The notes: generated by a model from the sequence alone, not told the origin. Shown: positions 31,801 through 44,100, counted from the stretch's first letter. The stretch: 64,000 nt of DNA from Fragilariopsis cylindrus CCMP1102 (GCA_900095095.1 FMBT01000293.1:558001-622000); one strand, 5' to 3'. Program-made: numbers and translations.

Positions 31801-33700
31801 CGGAGCCGTAGCATTGGCTGTCGTTACGCTTGGGGTCGTGTGGTTCAAGTTTGCTGAAGAGTACTTAAATGATTGCGAACCTGTCCATTTCCACTCGTCT
31901 CAGTGTACCTTTCCCGAGTTTCCTGGCTGCTTCTACTGTGAAACGAGCTCTTTAGCATATAGGGTTGCAGTTGGCTTCCACTACACCTGCACTGTAATTT
32001 CGGGTTTACTAGCCATGCTTCTTGTGGCGAAGGTTTTACTGGCAACCAGAGTTGTTATGGATGAAATGTCAAGTCCCACTACATCCAGTCCAGCTGGTCT
32101 GTTGTGTATGACTGCCGTTTGTGTCTTTGCTGGTCGAGGAATCGTTGGCCAAATCATAGTTACCGCAGCAGCTTTCATTCATTTATGTCTAGCAATTTGG
32201 TTTATTTATATGGCACTAGCATACAATATTATGCCTGAGCCCAGCTGGTTTCCTAACACCGTCGGAATCGGGCTTAGTGCAGTGAAGGTGGGTCATGTCG
32301 TTTACACACGTTTCTTTTAATGAGAAGTGCATGATGATCTTTGATGTCATTATCATTCTCCATCATCATATCTCACCTTACTTTCTTGTTTTACATCAAT
32401 CTACATCAAAATTATGTTTGATAATGAAGACCTGGTTGTACTACCCGATGTAAGTTTATCGTCCGTCTGTTCTTTTAATATGCCTGCTTGTAATGCAACG
32501 TTCATACTTGGAATAGCGGCTTCTCCTTCTCTCTCACTCTGTTTTTGATGTGTGTATGTGTGTGTTCTGTTTTGTTTTGTTACGATACGATGAACTCTCA
32601 GGCCAGGACATTTGCTTATGGCTATATCACTATCGCTGAATTTTTTCTTCTTTCCTATAAGTCTGATTCGTGTAGTAGTTAACAAGAAGATCTCAGCTAC
32701 TGTGGCATGGATGCAAATGAGTGCTCCTGCTGTAAGTTTGTATGCCTTGACGATTATGGCGCAACCTAGTTTTGAAGAAGAAGAGCCTGACGTGACAACC
32801 TTCCAGCGCGTCCATCGTATGGTTTATCTACCATGCATGCATGTCATGTGTGCACTTTCTTTGCTTGGTATGGCAGGTAGCCTTCACAGTCTATATGTTC
32901 GATGGCCGGATTTTAAACGCAGAGAGTTTTCTCCTGCACATGTAGCATTCTGCTTCCCCACGTTGAGTCACGCAAATTCGATTCAGGTGCGTTCGTGGTG
33001 TTTAATAGTATTTAACTGTTTTGTGTTTATTGCTTTATTTTCGCTAATGCAAATTTTTTTTGTTTTCCATAATATTCTCGTTATAAAGGCTTACCGTGGA
33101 GCAGTTAAGAGTTTTTCAGACATCCCGTCTCGTTCTTGGCGAATGTTCGTACTCGATGCATATTGGATTACTGTATTGGTTGGTGGTACTGTAATAACAG
33201 TTTGGTACTGCTCTAAATTTATGTATATGCTTCCAGAATGGACTAGTCCCGATCTTTCAGACGAAGAAGAACCCCCGGCTCCATACGAAACCCTCCTTTT
33301 TCAACAACGTATGGTTACTGCGGGAGATTCACTTGCCCAAACCTTCGTGAGTCCTGCGATTCTACAAGCAAATGAGACTGGTGCCTTAATCCTGTCAAGA
33401 AGTGCAGCGGATGGCACCCTTCGCTATGTGCGTACTCGGCGAGTTCGAGCCTTGGGATTTGAACCTACGATGAACTGGAGCGAAATGCAAGAAGAAGAAG
33501 ATGTGTTGTTGGATTATGTAGGAAAGCATCCACCAAAAAGACGACATCGTACATTAAGCGTGCCTGGAATCGACTTTAACTATGGATCTTCCGAGCCTGC
33601 ATTCGGAACGAACAATACTGGTGTATACGGTTCTAATTCTCCTAGTCAGAGAAGAAGACGGTCATTGTCGCAAGGGCAACCATCTATCTTCTCAAAATAA
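28874..33700 (+). CDS. SLAC1/TDT-like membrane protein with long disordered head
   Basis: Three exons: 28874-32287, a 20-base microexon 32430-32449, and 32602-33700, about 1510 residues. Residues 1-~935 are disordered: Ser-rich, acidic, then Gln/His/Pro-rich with poly-Gln and poly-Pro. The remaining part has ~8-10 membrane segments beginning near LPLTIGAVALAVVTLGVVWF. The segment PSWFPNTVGIGLSAVK joins the microexon TWLYYP and then MPGHLLMAISLSLNFFFFP, and a later FSPAHVAFCFPTLSHA follows. These resemble the TDT/SLAC1 family of anion and dicarboxylate channels. The head probably regulates or anchors the channel. The family call is moderate; ion selectivity cannot be read. Confidence 0.65.
32430..32449 (+). 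other. 20-nt microexon of the SLAC1/TDT-like gene
   Basis: Twenty bases bounded by AAG| and |GTAAGT restore frame between exon 1 (phase 0) and exon 3 (phase 2). They encode TWLYYP and keep the membrane domain continuous. Confidence 0.7.
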
Positions 33701-34247
33701 CTTCTGTACGATTAATTTTATCATCTTAAGTCTTTCGGTATATATGTTTTTGTATATGTGTATATATATATATATACATATGTATATGGGAGGATCTTTA
33801 CTAGTTGTGTTAGATAAAATAAAAGTATTGGTATGTACGCGTTCTACAATATGTACTCCTTAGCACTTATCGAATTATTGTTTCACATCGTTCAAGAACG
33901 CAGAATATCCCGAATTGACTGTTTATATGAAGGGTTAATGCGCCTAGACTGCAGACAAAGATGATTTTTTCTACCTTTTCTTCCTTAAATAGGAAGAAGC
34001 GTTTTACGTCTACCATTAAATCTTGTATAGTGGAGTAAAAGGGTATTTAAATATATAATATTATGTATGTAAAAACTGTGGATTCAATTCTTGCTCGAGA
34101 TATAATGTAATGCGACGTGTTATCACCACTTATGCTTCTTGTAAAAAGTCAAGCACTGACTGTCAACAACAGGCAATAATACTAATAATCAACGATGTAA
34201 CGTGTAGATAGAGATCGAGACTTCTAGATTTGATTTTTTTTTTCCTC
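33701..34247. other. Convergent intergenic region
   Basis: A 547-base stretch between the 3' ends of the TDT-like gene and the HSF-like gene. It carries a short TA-rich run near 33760; nothing else supported. Confidence 0.5.
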
Positions 34248-35861
34248 CTATACTTTAAAGGAATGAAGCCCATGCGAAAAGCATAGAAGAGCCCTGCAAC
34301 CTGCTAAAACATCAGGGTCTTCATTGTACGGGTGCTTCTGATGTGCGTGATGAATGTCATCGCTGCTGATCATACTATTGGTGGTGGTGGTGGTGGTGGT
34401 GGACGTCGCACTTGGAAATTGGTGTAAAGGAGGAACGGTTAGGTCTAACATGACCTTTGGTGCACCGTTGGGTGAAACCGATGGAGAATGAAGTGGTGAT
34501 GTGGCCGGAGAAACAAGCCTCAGGGATGAAGGAGCGACAATATGTAACGTCCTTTCGTTATCTTTGTCGATATTGAAAACTCCATAATGACCTATTTTGT
34601 CCGACTGTTGATCTCCAGAATCGGAATAAGACGAAGACATTGAGATAGTCCGCTTGATTTTTGACGGTGTATTGTCCATCGGAGCTCCCATCTGTAGGGA
34701 TGATGTTGTTGTTGATGGTGGTGGTGTTTTCATAACGGGATATTCCATATTAGTTTCTCGTTGACGATTCTTGCTACCAGTTGATATCGAACTAATAACA
34801 GCACCAGTTGTTACAGTTGACGACATCGTGGCAGACCTACGTCTTAGACGAAGAATATCCTCAATTTCGATTACCCCCTCATTGCAATACGTTGCCCCCT
34901 TCTGTCTACCCTTACCGATTCGAGTAAAGCTAAAGTAATTTAGCTGTCGTCGTAATGATGCAAACGACGAATGATTAAAGTATCGCGGAAGGATTTCATT
35001 TTCAACTGTGATTCGGTCGTGGACAACAATTCGTCCCAAAGTGATTTGCCCGTTCTGGATCGATCCAGGACTGAAAGAGATCACATTATCGTTTTCTGAA
35101 AGCATATCCACAAGACGTCTAGTAGGGAATAATCATAACAATGATATTATAGAACGATTTGGTTACGATTCGTCAGGTCAAGAAAAGAAAAAAGAAGCAG
35201 TGGCGTGAGAAATATATAGATACGACTGTTGAATTATTTTTATCATTTAAGATGTAGTATCAAGCGACGTTGGAAGTGTGAAGTGAAGTAACAGAAGTAG
35301 TAAACCGAACTCTGCTATCGTAACTTATGATTATGAAATTTTAAAATAATCTCGAAAATCGATCGATTGAACAAACTTCATTTTAATTTCAAAAAAAATT
35401 CTTTACGCGCCCATTTTTCTCACTACGTATAGATTCGCGCGAGAAAAAAAAAATCTTTATTGGGTTCTTTCTTAGTTCTCGAAGGTGAAGTTTTTTATTT
35501 TTGTTATGTATGATGTGATTGATGTTTTCTGTTGTGATGTCTACCGTAGCTAGCTCAACAGAGGCTGACAATGAGGAACAAACTCGACGAACATATCTTC
35601 GTGTTCTTTAGATCAAATTAACCAAGTTCATGTGTATATGCTCTTCGAGATATGTTCCCAATCGACTATCAAGTTTAGTGATGGGGATACCTATGAAAAC
35701 GAGGAGACGACGACTTTATTTTGTTCTTCCGATCAAAATACTGCTACTAGCTAGTCATATATTACTCACCTCAGAAATGGAATCGTTTTTTCTGTAGATT
35801 CTGATCCATATGCCACGTCCTCGGAGGGAGTCGAATAATTGTTAGATTTTGCGAACGTCAT
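34248..35861 (-). CDS. Heat-shock-factor-type transcription factor
   Basis: Two exons, 35861-35770 and 35118-34248 (GTGAGT donor, phase 2; 651-base intron), about 320 residues. The HSF DNA-binding domain spans residues ~28-110: PFLRRLVDMLSEND, VISFSPGS, VENEILPRYFNHSSFASLRRQLNYFSFTRIGKG and GVIEIEDILRLRRR. The recognition helix with SFASLRRQLN is well kept. Two departures stand out: the usual Trp of ISW is Phe, and about ten extra residues lie before the ILPRYF helix. The C-terminus is Ser/Thr/Pro-rich with no clear heptad trimerisation repeat. Diatoms have many HSF genes; this should act in the nucleus on unknown targets. Confidence 0.85.
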
Positions 35862-38356
35862 AACAAGTTTTGTTTCTCTACTATCTCCTACTATCTAAAG
35901 AGTTGTGATGTGTCGAAAGAATAAATTAGCATACAGTACCTGTATACAATGAGAATTTAGATTACAACAAGTTGAGATCTCACAACATGAAGTATTTTCC
36001 GGATGTTGATGGATTCTTCTTTTTCAATATAATTTAAAAAGCGAACCAATCATACTAGTCGTAGATACAATCTATAAATCGCGCGATTGGATCCAAACAA
36101 GATTGTGGTGATGATGACTGACGTATTAAATCAAGTTACTTAAGGTGCGAAAACTATATTTGACGTCGTTAAAAACAAAGCAAATAATGCGTTTTTTACC
36201 CGTCGACGACTGCTAACAATACGAGTAAACCTATACTACAGTAGTAGGAAAGATGATAACATCTCCAAACAAGGAATTTCGGTTCAGAAAGTAAGCAAGC
36301 TACCAGAAACCAAGAAACTCTATCACAGCTCTTACTTGTTTGGATTGTTTGTCTGTGTGCTATATATGCTGCTGTTACAGGTAGGGAAAGGAGGAAAGGG
36401 GAGGGCCTGTCTGAGCTGCTAGCTGTTTTGCAATGTTTGACCTCCTACTGAGTCCTTGTAATTCAGTTGGCACTAGGCTGATTTAGCAGCAGAATTAACA
36501 GATAAAGATTAAAAAAATGATCAGAAAAAAGCTATTAAATAGCCCTATCAAGCAAGGAAAATAATTACATAATGAATAAGTCAATTCACTTTTTATTCAA
36601 TCTCTGTTCCTAGAAAATAGTAGTTAACAATAAAAGTATTGGAACACATTTGTTGATTCAGATATAGTCACATGCACCTGGTTTGAATTTTTCATACTTT
36701 GGTCCCAGTCATACTAGAAACTAATCCTAGCAAGGTTTCAGTCCCGGGAATTAAAACTTGTGTGACTTGCTACATCTTGTCATTATTTCAAAAACTCAAG
36801 GCAAGCAAGTACATTATTGCGCACCTCCTTCTTCCACCTACAATGCAAGATAGCACATGCATATCCCCATTTTTGTCATGGTTTTAACACCAAATGGAGC
36901 TCATAAAACCTCTTCTTCTGGCAATTCAAATTTTGCCTGCCAACCCTATAGAACCTCATAGAATTTTCCCCAAATGACCAAATCCAGCACCTTGGTTACA
37001 TTAATGGAGATATGGTCAGATAAATTCCCATTGTCATGATGATCTGGATGATTTCTCCTTTTAATTATAATAATGCACATAAAATAATTTCCCCTACCGC
37101 AAGGCATTGCGCAAAGAAAGGTCACATCGGGTGAGAACCTCCTTTATGATCTATTTCAGTACGCATAGGAATTGACTGGAGCAACAACAATAACAAGCAT
37201 AAATTGATAGGTACATTGGCAGTAGCAACAATGATAACAAGGTCTGCTGCCACTATAATAGGGGTGGCAGGAGCAATTTCAGATCTGGTACCTTTTTGGT
37301 TAGATCTGTTGGTAACACCAAAAACTAAAGGAAGAATTTCAGAGCAGGTAATGTTTTATGGTTTAACCACCACTAGATCTGTATGAGTAAACAACGATAA
37401 ATACTACTACTGCTATAGATCTGTGGTAGTACTAGATTATTCCTCAATTTCTTCTACTTAAATCCAACAACAGTCCAGCATCAGCAATAGAAAAATGAGT
37501 TTGTGCAAAAGGCATTATTCGACTTCTTAATAAGTAGCAACAATAGAAATAATAATAGAGTCCCAAAAGTACAGGGTGTACACAAAGATTAAAAATGCAA
37601 CAGTAAAAGTACATGAGTGCACGACACAATAAAATCATTGGAGGAGGGTGGGCTCCATGTTCACTATACATCATTTCTGTCTCCCAATCCTCTTCCCCAA
37701 TGTTGTCATTGTAACTGCCTGAAGACTAGTTTGTGCCACAGACTAATTATAAAAAGGTATGCTAGATTTACAGTAATCTAAATACATAGATACATTGCTT
37801 AAATCTAACCATGGGTGCTTAATAGATGTGGGTTCCAATCGTGATTTTATATAAGAGTTCACATAATCTGTTTTTCTCTTATCAATATTATACTACTCCA
37901 TACTAGATAAAACACTTTGTACCTCCTCTCTGCATAATTTTTCTGCTTTCTATTAACGTCGATGTCTACTGTCGTTCGTTGTTCGAAACAAATCTATAGC
38001 CATTCTTCCTGACATTCATTACCTTTACGAAACGACTTATATCAAACAGTTAGAAACAATACATTGTCAATAAAGCATTACGAAAAATTGCTGCGACCTT
38101 CAGCCTACATGTGAATGATGAAGCGAGAACATTTTTTTACAGCTATATACTGGAGTTTATCTTGAAACTAATTTTAGATTAGCAAGAAAGAAAGATTTTA
38201 CTTTACATATTCCACCACACCCACTTTTATCTTCTCTTTCGTGATCTTCTTCTTCAACCCCCCCTGAAGAGAGGTGAACCGTAAACAGTTCCAAGTAGAT
38301 TTGCGTCACTACAGGTATCATCGAACTATAGTCCAGTCCATACTGTGCTCAATTAT
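35862..38356. other. Long gene-free stretch
   Basis: About 2.5 kb, the longest region without a gene in the window. Reading frames are short and scattered and none matches a family I know. I see no tRNA, terminal repeats or transposon signature. The 5' end should contain the HSF promoter. Confidence 0.45.
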
Positions 38357-39943
38357 TTACGAAGATAGAATCTCAGCATTCATTACTTCGTCTTGATCTG
38401 GATCGTCAACTGTTTTCATTACTGTATCTTCTGTTACCACTTGTTCCTTTTCCGTTGTCAAAAAAAGAGAAGCACACGGAAGACTCGTGCTCCAGACTGT
38501 AGGCATATTTGCGAACATAAAATTTTCGCCGCTACTACAAATTTTACTATCAGTAGCTTCGCGATTCTCGTCATTGTTGTATCGACGGTGCTTGTCCATT
38601 TGACACTGACCATTGCTTCGTGTACTTAAAACACTGAATGAATCGACTGATGACGGATCCAATGCTGCAGTAGAAGACGATGCTATCGATTTATCTGGTA
38701 CTCGACGAGTAGACGGTGATGGGAAAGGCCCAAGAATATTCATATTCATATTTTCCTTACCGTTACCACTAGTGAGTCTATCAATTCTCATAGGCCATCC
38801 AATTGGACTGGAACTCGTTAGAAATCCTGTATTAAGAGCCGTATCACGCTCGTTGGGAATAGGAAAGGTGTCGTCGAGACTATCTATCAAGTTAGAAAAG
38901 GTGAGGCACGAAATATCATCCTCGTCTTCGTCTTCGCCATCGCCATCGTCGTTATTGTCGGCGTTCCCCATACACATAATCACGTCGGTATGGGGAGGGA
39001 CTCTCTTATCTTCGAATGAAATAGAAAATATCGTGCCAATATCACCGATATCCGTTCCCATGCTACTACAGCTGCTATAACCACAACTCGAAACGGAAGA
39101 TAAAAGTGGACCAAAGAAAAGCGTTGCTTGGTCGTTCGTCGGGGTGTCCATTAGGATGTCGTCCGTGCTATTACTTGTGTGTCCTCCAATTGCAGTAGCT
39201 ACTGCAGTAGCAGGAACGGGAATATCGACACCTGTTTCTTCTTCACGATCATTGGCGTTTGCAATATCCTCTACCCCTACTTTGAGCCGTTTCTTCGTGT
39301 TGGTAGTAGGCATCGTTATTTGTCTCTTAGAAGAAGTATGACAAGTACCACGAATCGTGATATCTTGTACGTCATTACTACTATCTTTAGGACGAACAAC
39401 GCCGGGAAGACCAAGAGGAGGCATAGAGCGATCCTTCGTCACCTTGGTGTTCTTCTTCTTCTTCATCTTCTTGCCCTTCTTCTTAGCGAATCTTAATAAT
39501 CCATCGCGAACCTTCTTTCTTCGCTGGGAAGCGGTAAGCTCGATTGACGATGAAACCAGCGGTGAAGAATCGACCCTTTCTGTATTGCTGTCTCTTCCAT
39601 TCTGTGGAAGTTGCGGTGTCCTTGTTGACATCGTCATCGTCAGCGACAGCGATGGCGATGACAACGACGACGTCGATGTCGACGGTGACGATAGTGATAG
39701 AGACGGTGATTCGATCGGCTCGATACTGGCTTCCTTGTTGAGGAAGCGTCCACCACGAATGTGAATCTTGTTTACGATTGAGTCAACCAAAATCTCGCGG
39801 GCCCCCAAATCTTCTTCACTTGTATAAATATGACAATGCTCCTGTAGTAGATCTTGGAAAAAGTGATTATTCCCTGCTCCGTTCCCCCATAATACATCCT
39901 TGGAGTTGGCGTTGCGCGTGTATTGATAGGATCGTTTGCTCAT
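38357..39943 (-). CDS. DUF6824-like protein, probable nuclear factor
   Basis: A single exon, ATG at 39943, about 528 residues. The N-terminal domain (~10-85) reads DVLWGNGAGNNHFFQDLLQE, then REILVDSIVNKIHIRGGRFLNKE. This matches the diatom-rich DUF6824 pattern (DVLxGRG...NNHPGN...IxxRGGRFL), though here GRG is GNG and HPGN is HFFQ. A lysine cluster (KKKGKKMKKKKNTK) looks like a nuclear localisation signal, and the rest is Ser/Thr-rich and acidic low complexity. The family often sits in putative transcription regulators of diatoms; the function is unknown. An extension to 39988 lacks an ATG. Confidence 0.7.
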   Translation of the reverse strand: MSKRSYQYTRNANSKDVLWGNGAGNNHFFQDLLQEHCHIYTSEEDLGAREILVDSIVNKIHIRGGRFLNKEASIEPIESPSLSLSSPSTSTSSLSSPSLSLTMTMSTRTPQLPQNGRDSNTERVDSSPLVSSSIELTASQRRKKVRDGLLRFAKKKGKKMKKKKNTKVTKDRSMPPLGLPGVVRPKDSSNDVQDITIRGTCHTSSKRQITMPTTNTKKRLKVGVEDIANANDREEETGVDIPVPATAVATAIGGHTSNSTDDILMDTPTNDQATLFFGPLLSSVSSCGYSSCSSMGTDIGDIGTIFSISFEDKRVPPHTDVIMCMGNADNNDDGDGEDEDEDDISCLTFSNLIDSLDDTFPIPNERDTALNTGFLTSSSPIGWPMRIDRLTSGNGKENMNMNILGPFPSPSTRRVPDKSIASSSTAALDPSSVDSFSVLSTRSNGQCQMDKHRRYNNDENREATDSKICSSGENFMFANMPTVWSTSLPCASLFLTTEKEQVVTEDTVMKTVDDPDQDEVMNAEILSS

Positions 39944-40532
39944 TATTTCGTTGTATTGTTTCAGTTTGGATTTGTAATCGCTAAGCAAGGTGGGAATAAT
40001 TGTATTGAATGTTGTTCAGCTTTTAATTGATCTACGATAGAGGGATCAACAACGATGACATCGAAAAGCAAAGAATACGGTAATAGTTAATTCAATGCGA
40101 GAATAAATTCAGAAAATTCAAAAATATCGTCAGCTGCGATCTGTGATCGATTTTTTTCTTCTTTTTTTTCACCTCGAGAAAGCCGCTGTAAGTTGTAATC
40201 ACGCGATTTCTACCCAGTCCAATATTTTATAGTTTAATGACCTTCAACTTTTTGCCTACAGAATACACAATGCTGATTATTTTTCTGCCAGAACAACAAC
40301 TATCTGAGGAGAGGGGATGGTGTTAACTACAAACATCACATGATGATATAGTATACTATTTGTTAATTGTTTGTGTGATTTTATTCAGATGGGTTTTCTA
40401 CACTGTTGGCAGTATATCATTCTTTTGAAAATGTTGTTACATTAGCAGTGATCAGAAGGCATCTGAACTAAAAGAAAAGTAGAAGGTCACGGAAACTAAT
40501 GATATAAATCTAATGCTATAATAATAACAACG

Positions 40533-40564
<32 letters not shown>

Positions 40565-41054
40565 GATGATAAAATGTTTGTTGATTGTTTTCCCATCTCA
40601 AGCTAAGCATAGCAGGTTAGGTAGCGTAGGGCCCACCATCAAAATCCTTGGAGCACATTTTCAACGGTGGCCCAGTCATACATACCATGCCATCTAGCAT
40701 CCTTTCTGAATTGGGATATTCATATCCATTGTATCTGCCAATACTACAGTAATCTTTAAAACTTTGATTTGTTGAGACTATTTCTGTACTATTTTTAGAA
40801 AAAAAAGAAAAAAAAATAGCTGTCCGACTCGATCGAAGTCTCCTCTCGCTCATTGGAAAAAAAGAAAAAAAATAGCTGTCCGGCTTGACGAAAACCCTTC
40901 GCTATCGCGATGTGCTGTCGTGCTGTACTTGTATTTCAACTCCTCAACGACATGTTTATCGTTCTGAAATCGAAAGCTTGTATTGAAACAACTATTGTTT
41001 GACTGCATGAATAATACCTTTTATAAATAATAATCCAAAACATAAACATAAACC
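39944..41054. other. Divergent intergenic region with repeats
   Basis: About 1.1 kb between the DUF6824 and RNASEK-like starts. It contains a (GTT)n run at 40532-40565 and two imperfect copies of an A-rich AAAATAGCTGTCCG segment (around 40801-40832 and 40857-40890). No gene is supported. Confidence 0.5.
40532..40565. repeat. (GTT)n microsatellite
   Basis: About eleven GTT triplets in tandem in the divergent intergenic region. Confidence 0.9.
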
Positions 41055-41822
41055 ATGCCTGATCTAGGAGCAACTTCCCACTGCTGTGCAGGATATTCCA
41101 TTGTCGGAGCCATTTTTACTGTGAGTCGAAACGAGTTGAGTTGAGTTGAGTTGAGTTGAGTTAATAAAATACCACCTCCATTGTTCATACTTTTTTTAGA
41201 AGTATTCTCTTTTATTAGAAAAACGGAGAGAGAAGATAATTTGGCGTCTGTTTGTGATATTTCTATTTATGGGATGGATTGATAAAATATACCTTATAAA
41301 AAATATAACGGAGAAAAAGAAAGAAATGACCTGGGGAATTATTTATTCATAGGAATGGAAATGTGATTTGCGAACATGCGTTTATCGTTTATTCCATTGA
41401 TTTCGTCACCTCGAGGGTTGTTGCGATTCGTCTCAAAGTATTTCAATACCGTTGATTTCTTTCACTTCGTTCTACATTTCCTTCCTAATTTCGATCACTC
41501 ACATTAAAAAAAATTGTTTGTGCCGTTGATTTTATATGAATTACTCTTAATGATTATTATGTTTCTGTTACAACAGCTATGGGTGGGTATTATGCTGACA
41601 ACTCAGCCTTTCTTTATTGCTGGTATTGAAGATGTAGAGGTTGCTACGCGGTCTGCGTTCGGGGCATTTTTCACGTTTATGTTCGTCTTTGTACTCTCTG
41701 CGGTTGGTATGTGGTATGATTCCACTTTCGGTAAAAAATCAGCTGCGGAAGAAGGGGACGGAGAGACAGATTACCAACTTGCTGGTGGTCAAGAATTCCC
41801 TAATTACGGTACCTCAAGCTAA
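41055..41822 (+). CDS. Small two-span membrane protein, RNASEK-like
   Basis: Two exons, 41055-41120 and 41577-41822 (GTGAGT donor, CAACAG acceptor, phase 0), 103 residues. Two membrane segments are visible: SIVGAIFTLWVGIMLTT and FGAFFTFMFVFVLSAVGMW. The pattern CC near the start, LWVGIML, FF and IED resembles ribonuclease kappa (RNASEK), now known as a V-ATPase-associated subunit: AWGVIML ... FF ... LIEDV. The C-terminal tail is acidic and soluble. The family match is suggestive only and based on a few positions. The 456-base intron begins with six tandem GAGTT pentamers. Confidence 0.5.
41133..41162. repeat. (GAGTT)6 repeat in an intron
   Basis: Six perfect copies of GAGTT lie just inside the donor of the RNASEK-like gene intron. 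Confidence 0.9.
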
Positions 41823-42905
41823 AGACAATAACAACAATGAATCGAAACACAACACAATGAATTTGAACTGGATTGAACTGGCTTAAAGTTAGTTAGATTG
41901 TTGTTCCTTTGTTCGTTGGAGATGATGTAATATTATACAGAGTATTTGTAGAGAGAGAGTCAAAACTAAAACTGTTCCATGTGTCAACGAAAGGATGTAT
42001 TTCTTACAGAACGTTGTAGCAGTATAGGAGACTACCCCAACCTCCCTCTTTTTTTATTTATCTAAAATAAATAGAAAAACCATTGACATATACACACGCA
42101 TAGAAGTTGACAATGGTTGCTGATGGTTGCTAATTTTAGTCATTCTTGAATCGTTTTTTTTGTTTTATTTCAATATTACATAGGGTGCTCTCCTCAGCTT
42201 CATTAGCAGCACGGGACTTGTATCACTGTCTGATGCTTTATTACCTTTTTGTTGACATTATGTTTCCCTTAATCTAGCTAGAAATACTGTCTTTGTAGAA
42301 TGATGGTACTGAACTACTTGATTATATTTGACTTGTATATGCATTATTGATTACTTAACTGATCTTGGTGAATAGGGATTTTGCTTTCTTGTCTACAAAA
42401 GAGCCAAAAGCCCATCCTTGTAGGTCCAGAGAATACATAGCCCTGATGTCACATCATTTTCCAACCACTCCATCCCGAACATCATTAATTCTACCAAAAA
42501 CAGAAAATATTACAACAAAGAATGGAGAGAAAGAAATTAGGCACCCAACCAAGAAGGTTGGTAAATGCTACCACTAACTGTTGTTGATTATGTTGACTAA
42601 AAATCATTGCTGATACTATGCATTATTTGGGTACATTGTACTATTCTACTATTCTAGGACTTAAAAAATTGTAGAGAACAAAACAATAATATTGCGTTTT
42701 CCGATTATGAATAGAGGGTCGAGGGAGACGCGATTTCTATTTTTGTTTTGCTCAATTTTTATTTCGGAGCACGTTCTTGAAACAAAAAATGACCATGTAA
42801 ATCTTTCTCACAAGATTGATGTTTGATGATTGAGTGATGATCATTCTTGCTTTCTCACATCTAATAAATATTATTAATTACGATTTACTTCAAATACTCC
42901 CAAGA
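41823..42905. other. Intergenic upstream of cobU
   Basis: About 1.1 kb with no supported gene. It should contain the cobU promoter. No cobalamin riboswitch-like fold could be judged by eye. Confidence 0.45.
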
Positions 42906-44100
42906 ATGTCAACAATTTATCTTGTTACCGGTGGCGCTCGCAGCGGAAAGTCTGGTTACGCCCAGCATCTATGCGAATATCTATCTCCAAAACCAATTTA
43001 TTTGGCAACATCTAAAGTATTCGATAACGATGAGGACTTTGCCAAACGTGTTTTAAAACACCAAGAAGAACGAGGCGACGAATGGACGACGATTGAAGAA
43101 CACTTGGAACCTAGCAAGCATTTGGAGAAACTAAAAGGTCAAGTTGTTATGGTGGATTGTTTAACTCTTTGGCTTACAAATTGGATGATGAAGGAAGGTC
43201 TGTTTTCTCTTGATGGAACAAAAACCGAGGAGACTGCTGATTCCGGAGTTCAAGATGCTTCAGAAAGGGCACTGAAAAAGATAGAACAAGAGGTAACAAC
43301 TAATCAACAACAACAACAACAACAAAAAGTGATGCATCAATCATCAAAGAAAATTATAGAATAATCTCATCTTGGTTTTTTCTCTTCACGATTTCTTGCC
43401 TTTTGCCTTCTTACTGACCATTTGAAATATATCTTGTCATGTACTGGCATAGTTTGATAAATTGACAGAGCCATGGAATTGCACTTTCGTTTTTGTCACC
43501 AATGAATTGGGTTCGGGTACTCATCCTCACGATCACACGTCACGTAAATTTGTCGATGCACAAGGGTGGTTTGCTCAATACGTTGCTAAACGATCTAAAT
43601 ATGTCATCCATATGGTTTGTGGATGTCCCAACGTATTGAAGGGACCACCATCGGCACCTGGACCATTTTCACCGACATTATCATTAGCGGTCAGTAACAG
43701 TGGAGGACTTGCTTCCCCTACAATAGACGAAGCAAACCGAGCCGATATGTTAAATCATTATCTATCGAAACGAGATATAGCGATGGATCCGAAAGGATAC
43801 TTCAAATTAAAAATTGACACAGAAAAAAATGTAATCCAGGCATCTTATCATTCTTGTATTATCAATGAGAAGGGCGATTTTTTTGATCTAGATGGAAATC
43901 GTTTACATTGTCACGGTAAATCTCCAGAACCCATTAAAGTTTGGAGTGCGAGAACAGCCAAAGAATTGACTATGCAAGTATTGGAACATTGGGAAATGGC
44001 TGCGAAGGTCGTATCCGTAGGTCACGGTAGTTATCTTGGACGGGAAGCACAGAAGGCAGAAACTGCTCTATATAGCGGAAAAACGTATCGACAAGATTAG
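42906..44100 (+). CDS. cobU: CobU (adenosylcobinamide kinase/guanylyltransferase) with DUF4346-like tail
   Basis: Two exons, 42906-43292 and 43471-44100 (GTAACA donor, ACAGAG acceptor, phase 0), 338 residues. CobU phosphorylates adenosylcobinamide and then transfers GMP to give adenosylcobinamide-GDP. The P-loop GGARSGKS is at residues 9-16, and His52 in KRVLKHQEERGDEW corresponds to the guanylylated histidine. VDCLTLWLTN (83-92) and, after the intron, VTNELGSGTHPHDHTSRKF complete the family signature. Bacterial CobU ends near residue ~185; here ~130 more residues follow. The last part (DPKGYFKLKID ... GSYLGREAQKAETAL ... YRQD) resembles DUF4346 of cyanobacteria and archaea. An in-frame ATG at 42837 would add 23 residues. 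No plastid signal is obvious from the ATG at 42906. Confidence 0.9.

Noticed and set aside
35862-38356. Possible mobile element in the long gene-free region
   Set aside because: No terminal repeats, target duplications or transposase-like frame could be found by eye.
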